DNA from: CAYTSW01 sp964440605 | GTDB taxonomy: Bacteria > Planctomycetota > Phycisphaerae > Phycisphaerales > UBA1924 | Assembly: GCA_964440605.1 (NCBI GenBank) | Contig: CAYTSW010000013.1 | Location: forward strand, 1 to 33,773 | Length of the DNA: 33,773 nucleotides | Direction of reading: 5' to 3' | Part shown: positions 15,931-22,764 of the stretch, piece after piece | Position numbering within the stretch: the first letter of the stretch is position 1 | How the letters are laid out: every line of letters starts with the position of its first letter | Translations under genes and position numbers: made by a program | The notes under the pieces: generated by a model | Told to the model about the DNA's origin: nothing | The model's input: only the letters and a program-made list of their open reading frames with translations | Database searches by the model: none

Positions 15931-17060
15931 CCGCCCACGACCCGGACCATCACCAGCCGCTGATCGCCTGCCTCGGCGGCGGCCAGCTCGGGCGCATGCT
16001 CGCCCTCGAAGCCCACCGCATGGGCGTCCGCACCCGCTGCTTCGACCCCGCGCCCGACGCCTGCGCAGGCCAGGTCTGCCCGCTCTACGTCGCCGACTGG
16101 CACGACGCGGAAACGCTGGCCGACTTCCTCTCGGGCGTGGACGGCGTGACCTACGAGTTCGAGCGCGTGCCTGTCGACACTGCACGGCTGGCCACCGAGT
16201 TGGTCTCCGAGGAGAAGCTGCGGCCCGGCGTCGAGTCGCTGCGCATTGCGCAGGACCGCCTGCTGGAGAAGCAGCTCTTCGCCTCGGTCGGGATCGACAC
16301 CCCCGGCTACGCACGCATCGACTCAGAGGACGACCTCCGTCGCGCAGCCCACGAGCTCGGCCTGCCCTGCATCCTCAAGACCCGCCGCGGCGGGTACGAC
16401 GGGCGGGGCCAGGTCCGCATCAACGCCTCTGCCGACCTCGACGATGCGCTCGACCCCATCGACTTCCAGCCCGCCATCCTCGAACGCCGCATCGACTTCC
16501 AGCGCGAGCTCTCGCTCATCTCCGCCCGCACCGCCGACGGACAGGTGCTGCACTTCCCGCTGGTCGAGAATCACCACATCGCCGGCATCCTCTCGCACAC
16601 TGTCGCCCCGGCCCCGGGCGTGCCCGAGACCGCCCGCGACTGGGCGCACGCCCACGCCGAGCGCCTGCTCGCGGCGCTCGACCACGTCGGCGTCCTGACC
16701 ATCGAGTTCTTCGACACGGGCGACCGCCTGCTCGGCAACGAGCTCGCCCCCCGCGTCCACAACTCCGGGCATTGGACCCAAAACGCCTGCCACACCAGCC
16801 AGTTCGAGCAGCACCTCCGCGCTGTCCTCGATCTCCCGCTGGGCCCCGTCGGCGTGCGCGGCCCGGCCGCGATGGTCAACCTCATCGGCGCCGTCCCGCC
16901 GCGGCGCGACCTGCTGGCGATCCCCCACAGCGCGGTCCACCTCTATGGCAAGGCCCCACGGCAAGGCCGCAAACTCGGCCACGTAAACATCGCGGCCGAC
17001 TCCGCCGCCGACCGGGACGAGGCGCTCGAGCGGGTGCTGCGGCTCATCGACAGCGACTAG
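15927..17060 (+). CDS. purK: N5-carboxyaminoimidazole ribonucleotide synthase
   Basis: PurK (377 aa, normal length) is the ATP-grasp enzyme that makes N5-CAIR from AIR, bicarbonate and ATP. Motifs: N-terminal IACLGGGQLGRMLALEAHRMG, an ATP-grasp core with CILKTRRGGYDGRGQ (residues ~145-160), ILERRIDFQRELSLI, LTIEFFDTGDRLLGNELAPRVHNSGHWT (~255-285, metal and phosphate ligands), SQFEQHLRAVLDLP and HLYGKAPRQGRKLGHVN. The ATG at 15927 overlaps the purE stop by four bases. The gene ends the operon; an inverted-repeat element follows directly. Confidence 0.97.
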   Translation: MTAHDPDHHQPLIACLGGGQLGRMLALEAHRMGVRTRCFDPAPDACAGQVCPLYVADWHDAETLADFLSGVDGVTYEFERVPVDTARLATELVSEEKLRPGVESLRIAQDRLLEKQLFASVGIDTPGYARIDSEDDLRRAAHELGLPCILKTRRGGYDGRGQVRINASADLDDALDPIDFQPAILERRIDFQRELSLISARTADGQVLHFPLVENHHIAGILSHTVAPAPGVPETARDWAHAHAERLLAALDHVGVLTIEFFDTGDRLLGNELAPRVHNSGHWTQNACHTSQFEQHLRAVLDLPLGPVGVRGPAAMVNLIGAVPPRRDLLAIPHSAVHLYGKAPRQGRKLGHVNIAADSAADRDEALERVLRLIDSD

Positions 17061-17068
17061 AAGAACTA

Positions 17069-17198
17069 CGCGGAGCAACGGAGAAGACGGAAAAAACAAA
17101 CAGAGGAAAGCGGATGATGAAGACACGCTCTGCTTTCCCCCCCCCCGCTCCGCGCGGCCTCTCCTCCGTTTTCTCTGTCCTCTGCGTTGCTCCGTGTT
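17069..17198. repeat. Imperfect inverted repeat after purK (CGGAGCAACG...CGTTGCTCCG)
   Basis: The left arm (17071-17097, starting CGGAGCAACG) and the right arm (17165-17195, ending CGTTGCTCCG) are imperfect reverse complements, separated by about 70 bases. A nested inverted pair GGAAAGC (17105-17111) and GCTTTCC (17132-17138) and a run of ten C (17137-17146) lie in between. The purine-rich 'cggag-caacggag' style resembles intergenic repeat elements seen in planctomycetes. It could also act as a terminator for purEK. Confidence 0.55.
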
Positions 17199-17211
17199 CC
17201 TGTCTTCCCGG

Positions 17212-17256
17212 TTGACCCAGGCCGCCGACCCCCGAATACTTGCAAACGCATTCGCA
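17212..17256 (+). promoter_or_regulatory. Promoter and 16-bp operator palindrome of the Fur-family gene
   Basis: TTGACC (17212-17217) and AATACT (17235-17240) are 17 bases apart. Immediately after the -10 lies TGCAAACGCATTCGCA (17241-17256), a palindrome of form TGCRAAYGCRTTYGCA (12 of 16 positions identical to its own reverse complement, the others being transitions). Transcription would start inside it, so a bound dimer would block initiation, as in Fur/Zur autorepression. Confidence 0.6.
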
Positions 17257-17270
17257 TGTGCAGGAGCGCG

Positions 17271-17651
17271 ATGACCCGGAAGACCAAACAGCGCGACGCG
17301 ATCGTTGGCGCCCTTGAGGACGCCGGGCGACCGCTGTCGCCGCAGGAGATCGTCGACGCCGCCGAGCCCGCGGCTCCGGGGCTGTCGCTGGCGACCGTTT
17401 ATCGCACCATCAAGCTGCTCACCGAGGAGGGGGAGACGGTCGTCGTGCCCGTGCCGGGCGAGCCCGATCGGTACGAACACCGCACCAACGCCGAGCACCA
17501 CCACCACCACTTCCGCTGCGACGACTGCGGCAAGGTGTACGACGTGCCCGGCTGCGCGGGCTCCATCAACGAACTCCTGCCCGACGGCTTCACCCTCCGC
17601 GACCACGAAGTCTTCCTCTACGGCTCCTGTGAGACCTGCGCCGTCACATGA
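17271..17651 (+). CDS. Fur-family metalloregulator, possibly Zur
   Basis: A 126-aa transcription repressor. It has an N-terminal winged helix with recognition helix LSLATVYRTIKLL (38-50) and a C-terminal dimerisation domain with a His cluster H76-H80. Two zinc-ligand pairs, C83-x2-C86 (RCDDCGK) and C120-x2-C123 (GSCETC), form the structural site. The His-rich loop and the SINELLPDGF...HEVFLYG stretch are common in Zur/PerR-type members, so the metal is likely zinc or iron; the sequence alone does not decide. The ATG at 17271 is used because AGGAG lies four bases upstream and the palindromic operator sits just before it. Its stop overlaps the next gene (ATGA). Confidence 0.9.
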   Translation: MTRKTKQRDAIVGALEDAGRPLSPQEIVDAAEPAAPGLSLATVYRTIKLLTEEGETVVVPVPGEPDRYEHRTNAEHHHHHFRCDDCGKVYDVPGCAGSINELLPDGFTLRDHEVFLYGSCETCAVT

Positions 17652-18025
17652 GCACCCCGCGATTCCAACTCGCTTCCTTCCTCGCCCTGATCGCTCTGCT
17701 CGCGACAGGCACCGGCCTCCTCCGCACCGCCCACCTCACCTTTGACCACGCTCCCGACGCCCCCTCCCGCTGCGCCTGCGTCCACCACGGCCCGGCCACG
17801 CCCGACACGCCCGACCCGCAGCCCAACAACCCCGACGACCACGACTGCGCCGTCTGCCTGGCGCTGGTCGCAGCGTCCAAGGCCACGCCCGACGCCGAGC
17901 CTTCGATGGCTCCGACGCTCGAGCATTCAGACTTTCTCGTGCTGATCGAGCCCGAACAGTGCGCCGCGAAGCGCACGCCGATGCCGCCCGTGCGCGGGCC
18001 GCCGGTTCTTCCCGCCGACGCCTGA
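17648..18025 (+). CDS. Small Cys/His-rich membrane-anchored protein (125 aa), Fur-linked
   Basis: It overlaps the regulator by four bases (ATGA) and is surely co-transcribed. Residues ~8-24 form a membrane or signal segment (LASFLALIALLATGTGLL). After it come two metal-ligand-like clusters, C42-x-C44-x-H46-H47 and H65-x-C67-x2-C70 (HDCAVCLAL), then a Pro/Ala-rich tail. The layout recalls DUF2946-type small proteins that bear HxC..CxxC motifs near metal transport genes; that resemblance is from memory. A metal-binding or metal-sensing role on the outer face of the membrane is inferred. Confidence 0.7.
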   Translation: MSTPRFQLASFLALIALLATGTGLLRTAHLTFDHAPDAPSRCACVHHGPATPDTPDPQPNNPDDHDCAVCLALVAASKATPDAEPSMAPTLEHSDFLVLIEPEQCAAKRTPMPPVRGPPVLPADA

Positions 18026-18116
18026 TCCACTTCCGGTTCGCGTCTGCGGCTTGATACGCCTCATTGGTGCGCACGAGCCGCGGGAGATTCTGACACATCC
18101 AAGCGATGGAGCGCTC

Positions 18117-18881
18117 ATGATGACGCGCACACGCCGCGCCTTCACCCTCGTGGAGCTGCTGGTCGTCGTCGCGATCGTTGCCCTGCTCGTCGGCCTGCTG
18201 CTTCCCAGCCTCGCCGCCGCCAGACGCAGCGCGCTCACGACACAATGCCTCAGCAACGTCCGACAGCTCACGATCGCCTCGCGCCTCTACTCCCACGACC
18301 ACGACGGCGAACTCATCGGCTACGGCCTGAGCGAGGAAGCCAACACGCCGCTCGAAGAAGAGGACTCGTGGTTCAACACCCTCGAGGACTACTACGACAC
18401 CCCCTTGGTCGCCCAGTCTCCCGTCGACACCAGTATCCACTGGCCGGAAGACCGAGGCGGTTCGGGCGTGCCCGTGCAGGCGACGGGCCGGCTGCGTCTG
18501 CTTAGCTACGGGCTCAACGAGCACGTCTCCTCGACGCCGCCCTTCGACCCGCTCACCAACAAGCCCGGAGGCGAGCGCAACTTCTTCCGCATCCGTGCCC
18601 CCCACGCCGTCATCCAGTTCGTGATCATGGCGTACGAGGGGGACTTCGCGGCTTCGGACCATGTTCACACGTTCCAGTGGTGGATCGCCGACTTCCTTCC
18701 CGACGCCCCGCCCTCCATCGCATCAGGCATGACCCAGACCAACGCCCACGGCGGCCGCGCCGGCACGTGGGAAGCACGCTCCAACTACGCCTTTCTCGAC
18801 GGTCACGCCAAGACGCTCCCGTTCCGCGACGTCTACCTCTCCATCTCCGACAACAACTTCGACCCACGCGTCGCCCACTGA
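18117..18881 (+). CDS. Prepilin-type secreted protein (254 aa) in the metalloregulated locus
   Basis: The N-terminus RRAFTLVELLVVVAIVALLVG is a type IV prepilin/pseudopilin leader: cleavage between A8 and F9, E13 at mature position +5, then the hydrophobic helix. Position -1 is Ala, not the usual Gly. The C-terminal part has NYAFLDGHAKTL, like the H-X9-DG tail of planctomycete prepilin-like proteins, preceded by a His-bearing AHGGRAG. The start is the ATG at 18117 (an adjacent ATG at 18120 is equally possible) with GGAG five to eight bases upstream. It follows the Cys/His-rich gene by 91 bases. Such proteins are processed by a prepilin peptidase and exposed at the surface; a role in metal handling is inferred from location alone. 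Confidence 0.78.
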   Translation: MMTRTRRAFTLVELLVVVAIVALLVGLLLPSLAAARRSALTTQCLSNVRQLTIASRLYSHDHDGELIGYGLSEEANTPLEEEDSWFNTLEDYYDTPLVAQSPVDTSIHWPEDRGGSGVPVQATGRLRLLSYGLNEHVSSTPPFDPLTNKPGGERNFFRIRAPHAVIQFVIMAYEGDFAASDHVHTFQWWIADFLPDAPPSIASGMTQTNAHGGRAGTWEARSNYAFLDGHAKTLPFRDVYLSISDNNFDPRVAH

Positions 18882-18907
18882 CCCCCCCCATCACCCCAAC
18901 CTGTAAT
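18878..18907 (+). promoter_or_regulatory. Weak promoter candidate before the PEP-CTERM-like gene
   Basis: CTGACC (18878-18883) and TGTAAT (18902-18907) are 18 bases apart, upstream of the secreted protein at 18963. It overlaps the end of the preceding gene and has no match to the Fur-type palindrome. Confidence 0.25.
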
Positions 18908-18962
18908 CGCTCGAACAACCATCGCCTCACACAGAGGCACTTAGAAAGAGAGACAGAGAATC

Positions 18963-19664
18963 ATGAACAAGTCCATCACCACGTTCGCCGCCATTGCTCT
19001 GACCCCCGCCGCCGCCCTCGCCATCGGCGAAGGCGAGTTCGACGTCTTCATCTCGTCGATCGGCTCCTCGCAGATCGTCACCGGCGGGGTCACGGAAGAC
19101 TCGGAAGGCGCGCTCGAGTTCGAGCCCGGCAAGCGCATCTTCGAGACCGCCTTCGAGAACGACGGAGCGGGCAACCTCGTCGCCGAGGAGCCCGGCTTCT
19201 TCGCCAACTCCCTCGACGCCGGCGCGACCATCGGCTTCAACGTCCTTGTCGGCATCCGCGCCTGGAACGGCGCGTCCTTCGACGCCGCGGGCGTCGAGTC
19301 CATGCTCATCTCGGAGAACTTCGGCGGCATCAGCCCCCCCGAGATCACCACGGGCACGGGCTTCACCGCCGGCTTCGACTTCGCCGTCGCCGACGGGACC
19401 GGCTCCTTCGACGATCACCCCTGGTTCGTCATGCCCGACACCACCACCGGCATCAAGCTGCTGGAACTGGAAGTGACCGCCCCCAACGGCGCGACGTCCC
19501 AGCCGCTGTTCTTCCTGTTCGACGCCGGCGGCGCGAACGGCGGCGAGGTCGCCCTCGAAGCCGCCGAGGACTACGTCGCCAACGTGATCCTCCCCGCGCC
19601 CGCTGCGGGGGCCCTCGCGCTCTTCGCCGGCGGCCTGACGCTCTCGCGTCGCCGTCGCGCCTGA
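18963..19664 (+). CDS. Secreted protein with PEP-CTERM-like anchor, Zur-repressed all3515-like
   Basis: Signal peptide 1-20 (ALA|IG). Body of ~190 residues with RIFETAFEND, EEPGFFANSLDAGATIGFNVL, RAWNGASFD, TGTGFTAGFDFAV, DDHPWFV and GIKLLELEVTAPNG...PLFFLFD. This order of motifs matches what I recall of the all3515-type Zur-repressed PEP-CTERM proteins of cyanobacteria; an HMM search would be decisive. The C-terminus (residues ~210-233) is PAPAAGALALFAGGLTLSRRRR, i.e. a P-A-P tripeptide, hydrophobic helix and Arg cluster, the PEP-CTERM type of sorting signal that an exosortase would process. It is paralogous to the next gene. The start has a purine-rich, weak ribosome-binding site. Confidence 0.72.
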   Translation: MNKSITTFAAIALTPAAALAIGEGEFDVFISSIGSSQIVTGGVTEDSEGALEFEPGKRIFETAFENDGAGNLVAEEPGFFANSLDAGATIGFNVLVGIRAWNGASFDAAGVESMLISENFGGISPPEITTGTGFTAGFDFAVADGTGSFDDHPWFVMPDTTTGIKLLELEVTAPNGATSQPLFFLFDAGGANGGEVALEAAEDYVANVILPAPAAGALALFAGGLTLSRRRRA

Positions 19665-19688
19665 TCCATCACCCCACGGAGATCCGTC

Positions 19689-20528
19689 ATGCAACGACTC
19701 ATCATCGCCGGCGTGCTGACCGCGATGGCGGCCCCCGCTGCCATCGCCCAGCACACCGATATCGAAATCACTATCGCCGACAACGCCATCAACACCGGTT
19801 TGCGTGATGTCGACGGGGGCGACACCGTCACCTCCAACGTCCGCGTCTTCACCGCCGACATGGGGCTGACCTCGCCCTTCTTCGCGGGCAACCCCGGCTT
19901 CAACAGCTCCGGCGTCACCGAGCTCGCCGGAGCCGTCGTCTCCTTCGAGATCGTCGGCGCGGTGCTCGAGTACGACGCCGACAACGACGCCTTTGTCGTC
20001 CCGGAAGACGACGTGAGGCTCTTCATCAACAAGGGCCAAGCCAACGTCATCACCCCCGCGGGCGACGACGTGGTCCCCGGCTTCGGCGTGGGACTGGTCT
20101 CCGGCACGGGCGGCATGCACGAGCATGTCGGCTACACGCTGATCACACCGAGCGTTACGCTGCCGTCGTCCGACCGGCAGGGCATTTTCGTGCTGCGTCT
20201 GCGTCTGACAACGAACGCCTCGGGCGTCGACCCGAGCGAGGACGTGCTCCTGCTCTTCAACCGCGCGCGTCCCTCGGACGAACTCGAGGACGCTCGGGCG
20301 CTCGCGCAGGAGATCCTCGAACCCGTGGTCAATCTCTGCGGCTTCGACCTCAACAACGACGGCTCGGTCGACGGCGCCGACTTCGGCGCCTTCGGAGCCG
20401 CCTTCGGCTCCAACGCCGGTGACCCCGAGTACGACGCGTCGATGGACGCCGATGGCAACGGCTCGATCGACGGGGCGGACTTCGGCGCCTTCGGCGCCGA
20501 GTTCGGCCGCGCCGACTGCCTGCCCTGA
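19689..20528 (+). CDS. Secreted protein, all3515-like domain with dockerin-type C-terminus
   Basis: Signal peptide 1-20 (AIA|QH). The middle region aligns by eye with the preceding gene: RVFTADMG, PGFNSSGVTELAGAVVSFEI, VVPGFGVGLVSGTGGMHEHVGYTL and GIFVLRLRLTTN...LLLFN. Here a full H-x-H (MHEH) is kept, which could bind metal. The last 63 residues (217-279) are a dockerin-like module bounded by C217 and C277. It has two Ca2+ loops, DLNNDGSVDGAD and DADGNGSIDGAD, each followed by FGAFGAxFG. Dockerins bind cohesins or serve as planctomycete surface modules. GGAG lies eight bases before the ATG. Gap to the previous gene is 24 bases, so they are co-transcribed. Confidence 0.75.
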   Translation: MQRLIIAGVLTAMAAPAAIAQHTDIEITIADNAINTGLRDVDGGDTVTSNVRVFTADMGLTSPFFAGNPGFNSSGVTELAGAVVSFEIVGAVLEYDADNDAFVVPEDDVRLFINKGQANVITPAGDDVVPGFGVGLVSGTGGMHEHVGYTLITPSVTLPSSDRQGIFVLRLRLTTNASGVDPSEDVLLLFNRARPSDELEDARALAQEILEPVVNLCGFDLNNDGSVDGADFGAFGAAFGSNAGDPEYDASMDADGNGSIDGADFGAFGAEFGRADCLP

Positions 20529-20574
20529 TCGCAACACTTCTGGACGAGAGAGAGCGGGAGAGAGAGGAAAGGGA

Positions 20575-20611
20575 AGTGTTCGAAGGCCGTCACGGCCCGC
20601 GAACAAGCACT
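20575..20611. terminator. Hairpin after the dockerin gene
   Basis: GGCCGT (20585-20590) and ACGGCC (20592-20597) are inverted around one base, extended by outer pairing of TGTTCG (20577-20582) with CGAACA (20600-20605). It can fold into a strong stem between the dockerin gene and the HD gene. There is no U-tract, so it is either a non-canonical terminator or an operator. Confidence 0.4.
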
Positions 20612-20640
20612 ACGCTGGCTCTGAAAGGAGGCAGCGCGGC

Positions 20641-21219
20641 ATGCTCAACGAAGACCAGGCCCGAACGCTCATGCACGAGTGGACGCCCAGCGACGCCCTG
20701 CGCATTCACATGGAAGCCGTCGCCGCCTGCATGGACGCCTACGCCCACCGTCTCGAGCCCGACCAGGCCGAGCGCTGGCGCGTCTGCGGCCTGCTGCACG
20801 ATTTCGACTACGAGAAGCACCCCACCGAAGCCGAACACCCCTTCATCGGCGTCAAGCATCTCGAAACGCTCGGCGTCGACGAGGAGATCCGCACCGCGAT
20901 CCTGGGCCACGCGACCTACAGCGGCGTAGCGCGCGAGACGCCGATGGCCAAGGCGCTCTTCGCCGTCGACGAGCTCGCGGGCTTCATTGTCGCCTGTGTC
21001 AAGGTCCGGCCCGCGGGCATCGACGACCTGGCGCCGAAGTCGGTGAAGAAGAAGCTCAAGGACAGGGGTTTCGCCGCCGCCGTCTCACGCGAGGACATCA
21101 ACCAAGGCGCCGAGGAACTCGGCGCTCTCACGGGCGACGACTTCACCGCGCACATCCAGACCTGCATCGACGCCCTGCGCAGGCAGAGAGATCGTCTCGG
21201 CCTTGGCCCGCAGGACTAG
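20641..21219 (+). CDS. HD-domain putative phosphohydrolase (192 aa)
   Basis: The metal-binding signature is present in order: H23 (LRIHMEAV), H53-D54 (LLHDFDY), H90 (AILGHATY) and D110 (FAVDELAG). This is the H...HD...H...D pattern of HD-superfamily hydrolases, which usually act on nucleotides or phosphodiesters. The flanking 'H-x(n)-L-G-V-D-x-E-I-R-x-A-I-L-G-H' resembles the small HDIG-type proteins annotated as HD-domain-containing or HAD-associated. The specific substrate is unknown. The start is ATG 20641, with a near-perfect AAAGGAGG nine bases upstream (20624-20631). A hairpin precedes it, and it converges on the SH3-like gene. Confidence 0.88.
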   Translation: MLNEDQARTLMHEWTPSDALRIHMEAVAACMDAYAHRLEPDQAERWRVCGLLHDFDYEKHPTEAEHPFIGVKHLETLGVDEEIRTAILGHATYSGVARETPMAKALFAVDELAGFIVACVKVRPAGIDDLAPKSVKKKLKDRGFAAAVSREDINQGAEELGALTGDDFTAHIQTCIDALRRQRDRLGLGPQD

Positions 21220-21240
21220 CTCGACGGCGCCACGATGCGG

Positions 21241-21264
21241 GCCAGCCGCGTCGTGCCGGCTGGC
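21241..21264. terminator. Bidirectional terminator hairpin between convergent genes
   Basis: GCCAGCC (21241-21247) and GGCTGGC (21258-21264) form a perfect 7-bp stem with a 10-base loop, in the 47-bp space between the HD gene and the convergent SH3-like gene. There is no T-run, as is common in GC-rich genomes. Confidence 0.5.
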
Positions 21265-21266
21265 GC

Positions 21267-22661
21267 TCACTCCTGCGTTGCCGGCTCCGTCTGATCCCGC
21301 GTCTGCCCGCTGCGCAGCACGTCGACCACACTGGGCTGGAGGATCGGCACGCGTCGCTCCTGCTGGCTCGTCGTCTCGCCGCGTACGCCGACGATGGAGC
21401 CCACCATTGACTCCAGCGCCGTCCCGTCCCGGGGGATGACGTAGGCCAACGTGCGGCCCGCGACGTTGTCGACCGACACCACGCGGAAGAGCTCGGGCAG
21501 GTTGGTGCCGTCGTAGATGCGGCTCGGCAGCAGGCGACCGACCACGCGGTAGCCCATCGCCGCCGCCCGCTCGACAACCGAGGTGTCCGGCACGCGGGCC
21601 GCGCTCTCGCGCAGGTCGGCGAGACGTCGGCGAGCGTCCTGGAGGTTCAGCCGGATCTCCAGCAGCTCCGCCCGCGCCATCGCCGCCCGGCTCATGCCCT
21701 CGTACTTGCTCTCGTTGGGCAACTGCACCGCGAACGTGCGGTAGGCCTCGGCCAGCGGTCGCAGCTCGGCGGTCTCGATCGGCTCGGACACCACGCGCCC
21801 GTACGCGTCGTCCAACGCCGCCAGCTCCGTGACCCGACGCTCGAGTTCCTTGAACGCCTCGTCCTCCTGCGGGTCCGCGGGCTCCAGGGGCTCGACCGCT
21901 TCCCCGTCGTTGGCTTCGTCGTCCGCCGACTCCTGCTCGTCGTCCTCCGACGGCTGGTCATCCTGCGCATTGGCATCGTCCTCGACGGGCTCGCCGGCCT
22001 GCTCAACGTCGGCCGCGTCGTCGTCCGCCGGGGGATCTTCTTCTTCCTCCGCCCGGGGCGGCTCGAGGCCGCGCACGCGGTAGTAGCGCTCGATCTCTTC
22101 ATCGGTCGCGACGCGCACGTCGCGAGGCGTCACGTACCCGACGGGGGGTTGCGGCGGGATGACCAGGTACCCGCCCAGGCCGCCGGCCCGTCGCTGCACC
22201 TCGCCGATGATTTCCATGCGTGTCCCGGCCGCCAGCGGCTCGAGCGGGAAGGCCTGCTTGTAGCACTCCTCGGAGACCTCGGCATCGACGTTGTACACGC
22301 GCAAGGCCGAGCGTCGGTCGAGCTCCGCGACGCGATCGCCGCCGGGCAGGTCCTCGACGGTCACCTCGTCGACGCGGGCCATCACGGGCGCGCGACGCGG
22401 GAACTCCACGCCGAGCCACCCCCCCTGCTCGTTCTGCACGCGCAGGATCTCGTTCGCGGGCGCCTGGACGCCGATGTACCACTGCGAGCCCGCCCCGCTC
22501 CGGATGGGCGTGTCGGGGCGGAGCGTCACGACGAACGACGCGGGCAGCGCCCGCTCCGTCGTGCCGTCCTGCTGCGCCAGCGCCGCGTGAGGCGGCGCGG
22601 CGACCGCTCCGCCGAACACCCCGATCATGACCAGCGTGAGCCAACGTCCGTATCCGCTCAT
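21267..22661 (-). CDS. Secreted SH3-like protein with acidic segment (464 aa)
   Basis: Signal peptide 1-29 (ALA|QQ). Residues ~43-90 are an SH3-like domain (FVVTLRPDTPIRSGAGSQWYIGVQ, LRVQNEQGGWLGVEF), as in bacterial SH3_3/YgiM proteins that bind cell-wall or peptide ligands. A second beta-rich region follows (GTRMEIIGEVQRRAGG, GYLVIPPQPPVGYV). Residues ~203-275 are a long acidic low-complexity stretch rich in Glu and Asp, probably disordered. The C-terminal half is helical, with a possible coiled coil near ARAELLEIRLNLQDARRRLADLR. No enzymatic motif is evident. The ATG at 22659-22661 has GGGAG upstream. Divergent from the TolC-like gene; 103 bases separate the starts. Confidence 0.72.
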   Translation of the reverse strand: MSGYGRWLTLVMIGVFGGAVAAPPHAALAQQDGTTERALPASFVVTLRPDTPIRSGAGSQWYIGVQAPANEILRVQNEQGGWLGVEFPRRAPVMARVDEVTVEDLPGGDRVAELDRRSALRVYNVDAEVSEECYKQAFPLEPLAAGTRMEIIGEVQRRAGGLGGYLVIPPQPPVGYVTPRDVRVATDEEIERYYRVRGLEPPRAEEEEDPPADDDAADVEQAGEPVEDDANAQDDQPSEDDEQESADDEANDGEAVEPLEPADPQEDEAFKELERRVTELAALDDAYGRVVSEPIETAELRPLAEAYRTFAVQLPNESKYEGMSRAAMARAELLEIRLNLQDARRRLADLRESAARVPDTSVVERAAAMGYRVVGRLLPSRIYDGTNLPELFRVVSVDNVAGRTLAYVIPRDGTALESMVGSIVGVRGETTSQQERRVPILQPSVVDVLRSGQTRDQTEPATQE

Positions 22662-22726
22662 GCCAACGCTCCCAACGCGTCCGCTTACCGTGGTGTACAG
22701 AGCCGATTCAACACGGTGATTCCGCT

Positions 22727-22755
22727 TTGACCGGTCCTCACGCGCAGGCTACGCT
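22727..22755 (+). promoter_or_regulatory. Sigma-70-type promoter of the TolC-like gene, near-leaderless
   Basis: TTGACC (22727-22732), a 17-bp spacer and TACGCT (22750-22755). The ATG at 22765 is only ten bases after the -10 box and lacks any Shine-Dalgarno sequence, so the mRNA would start within about three bases of, or at, the start codon. Confidence 0.6.
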
Positions 22756-22764
22756 CGCCCGCTC

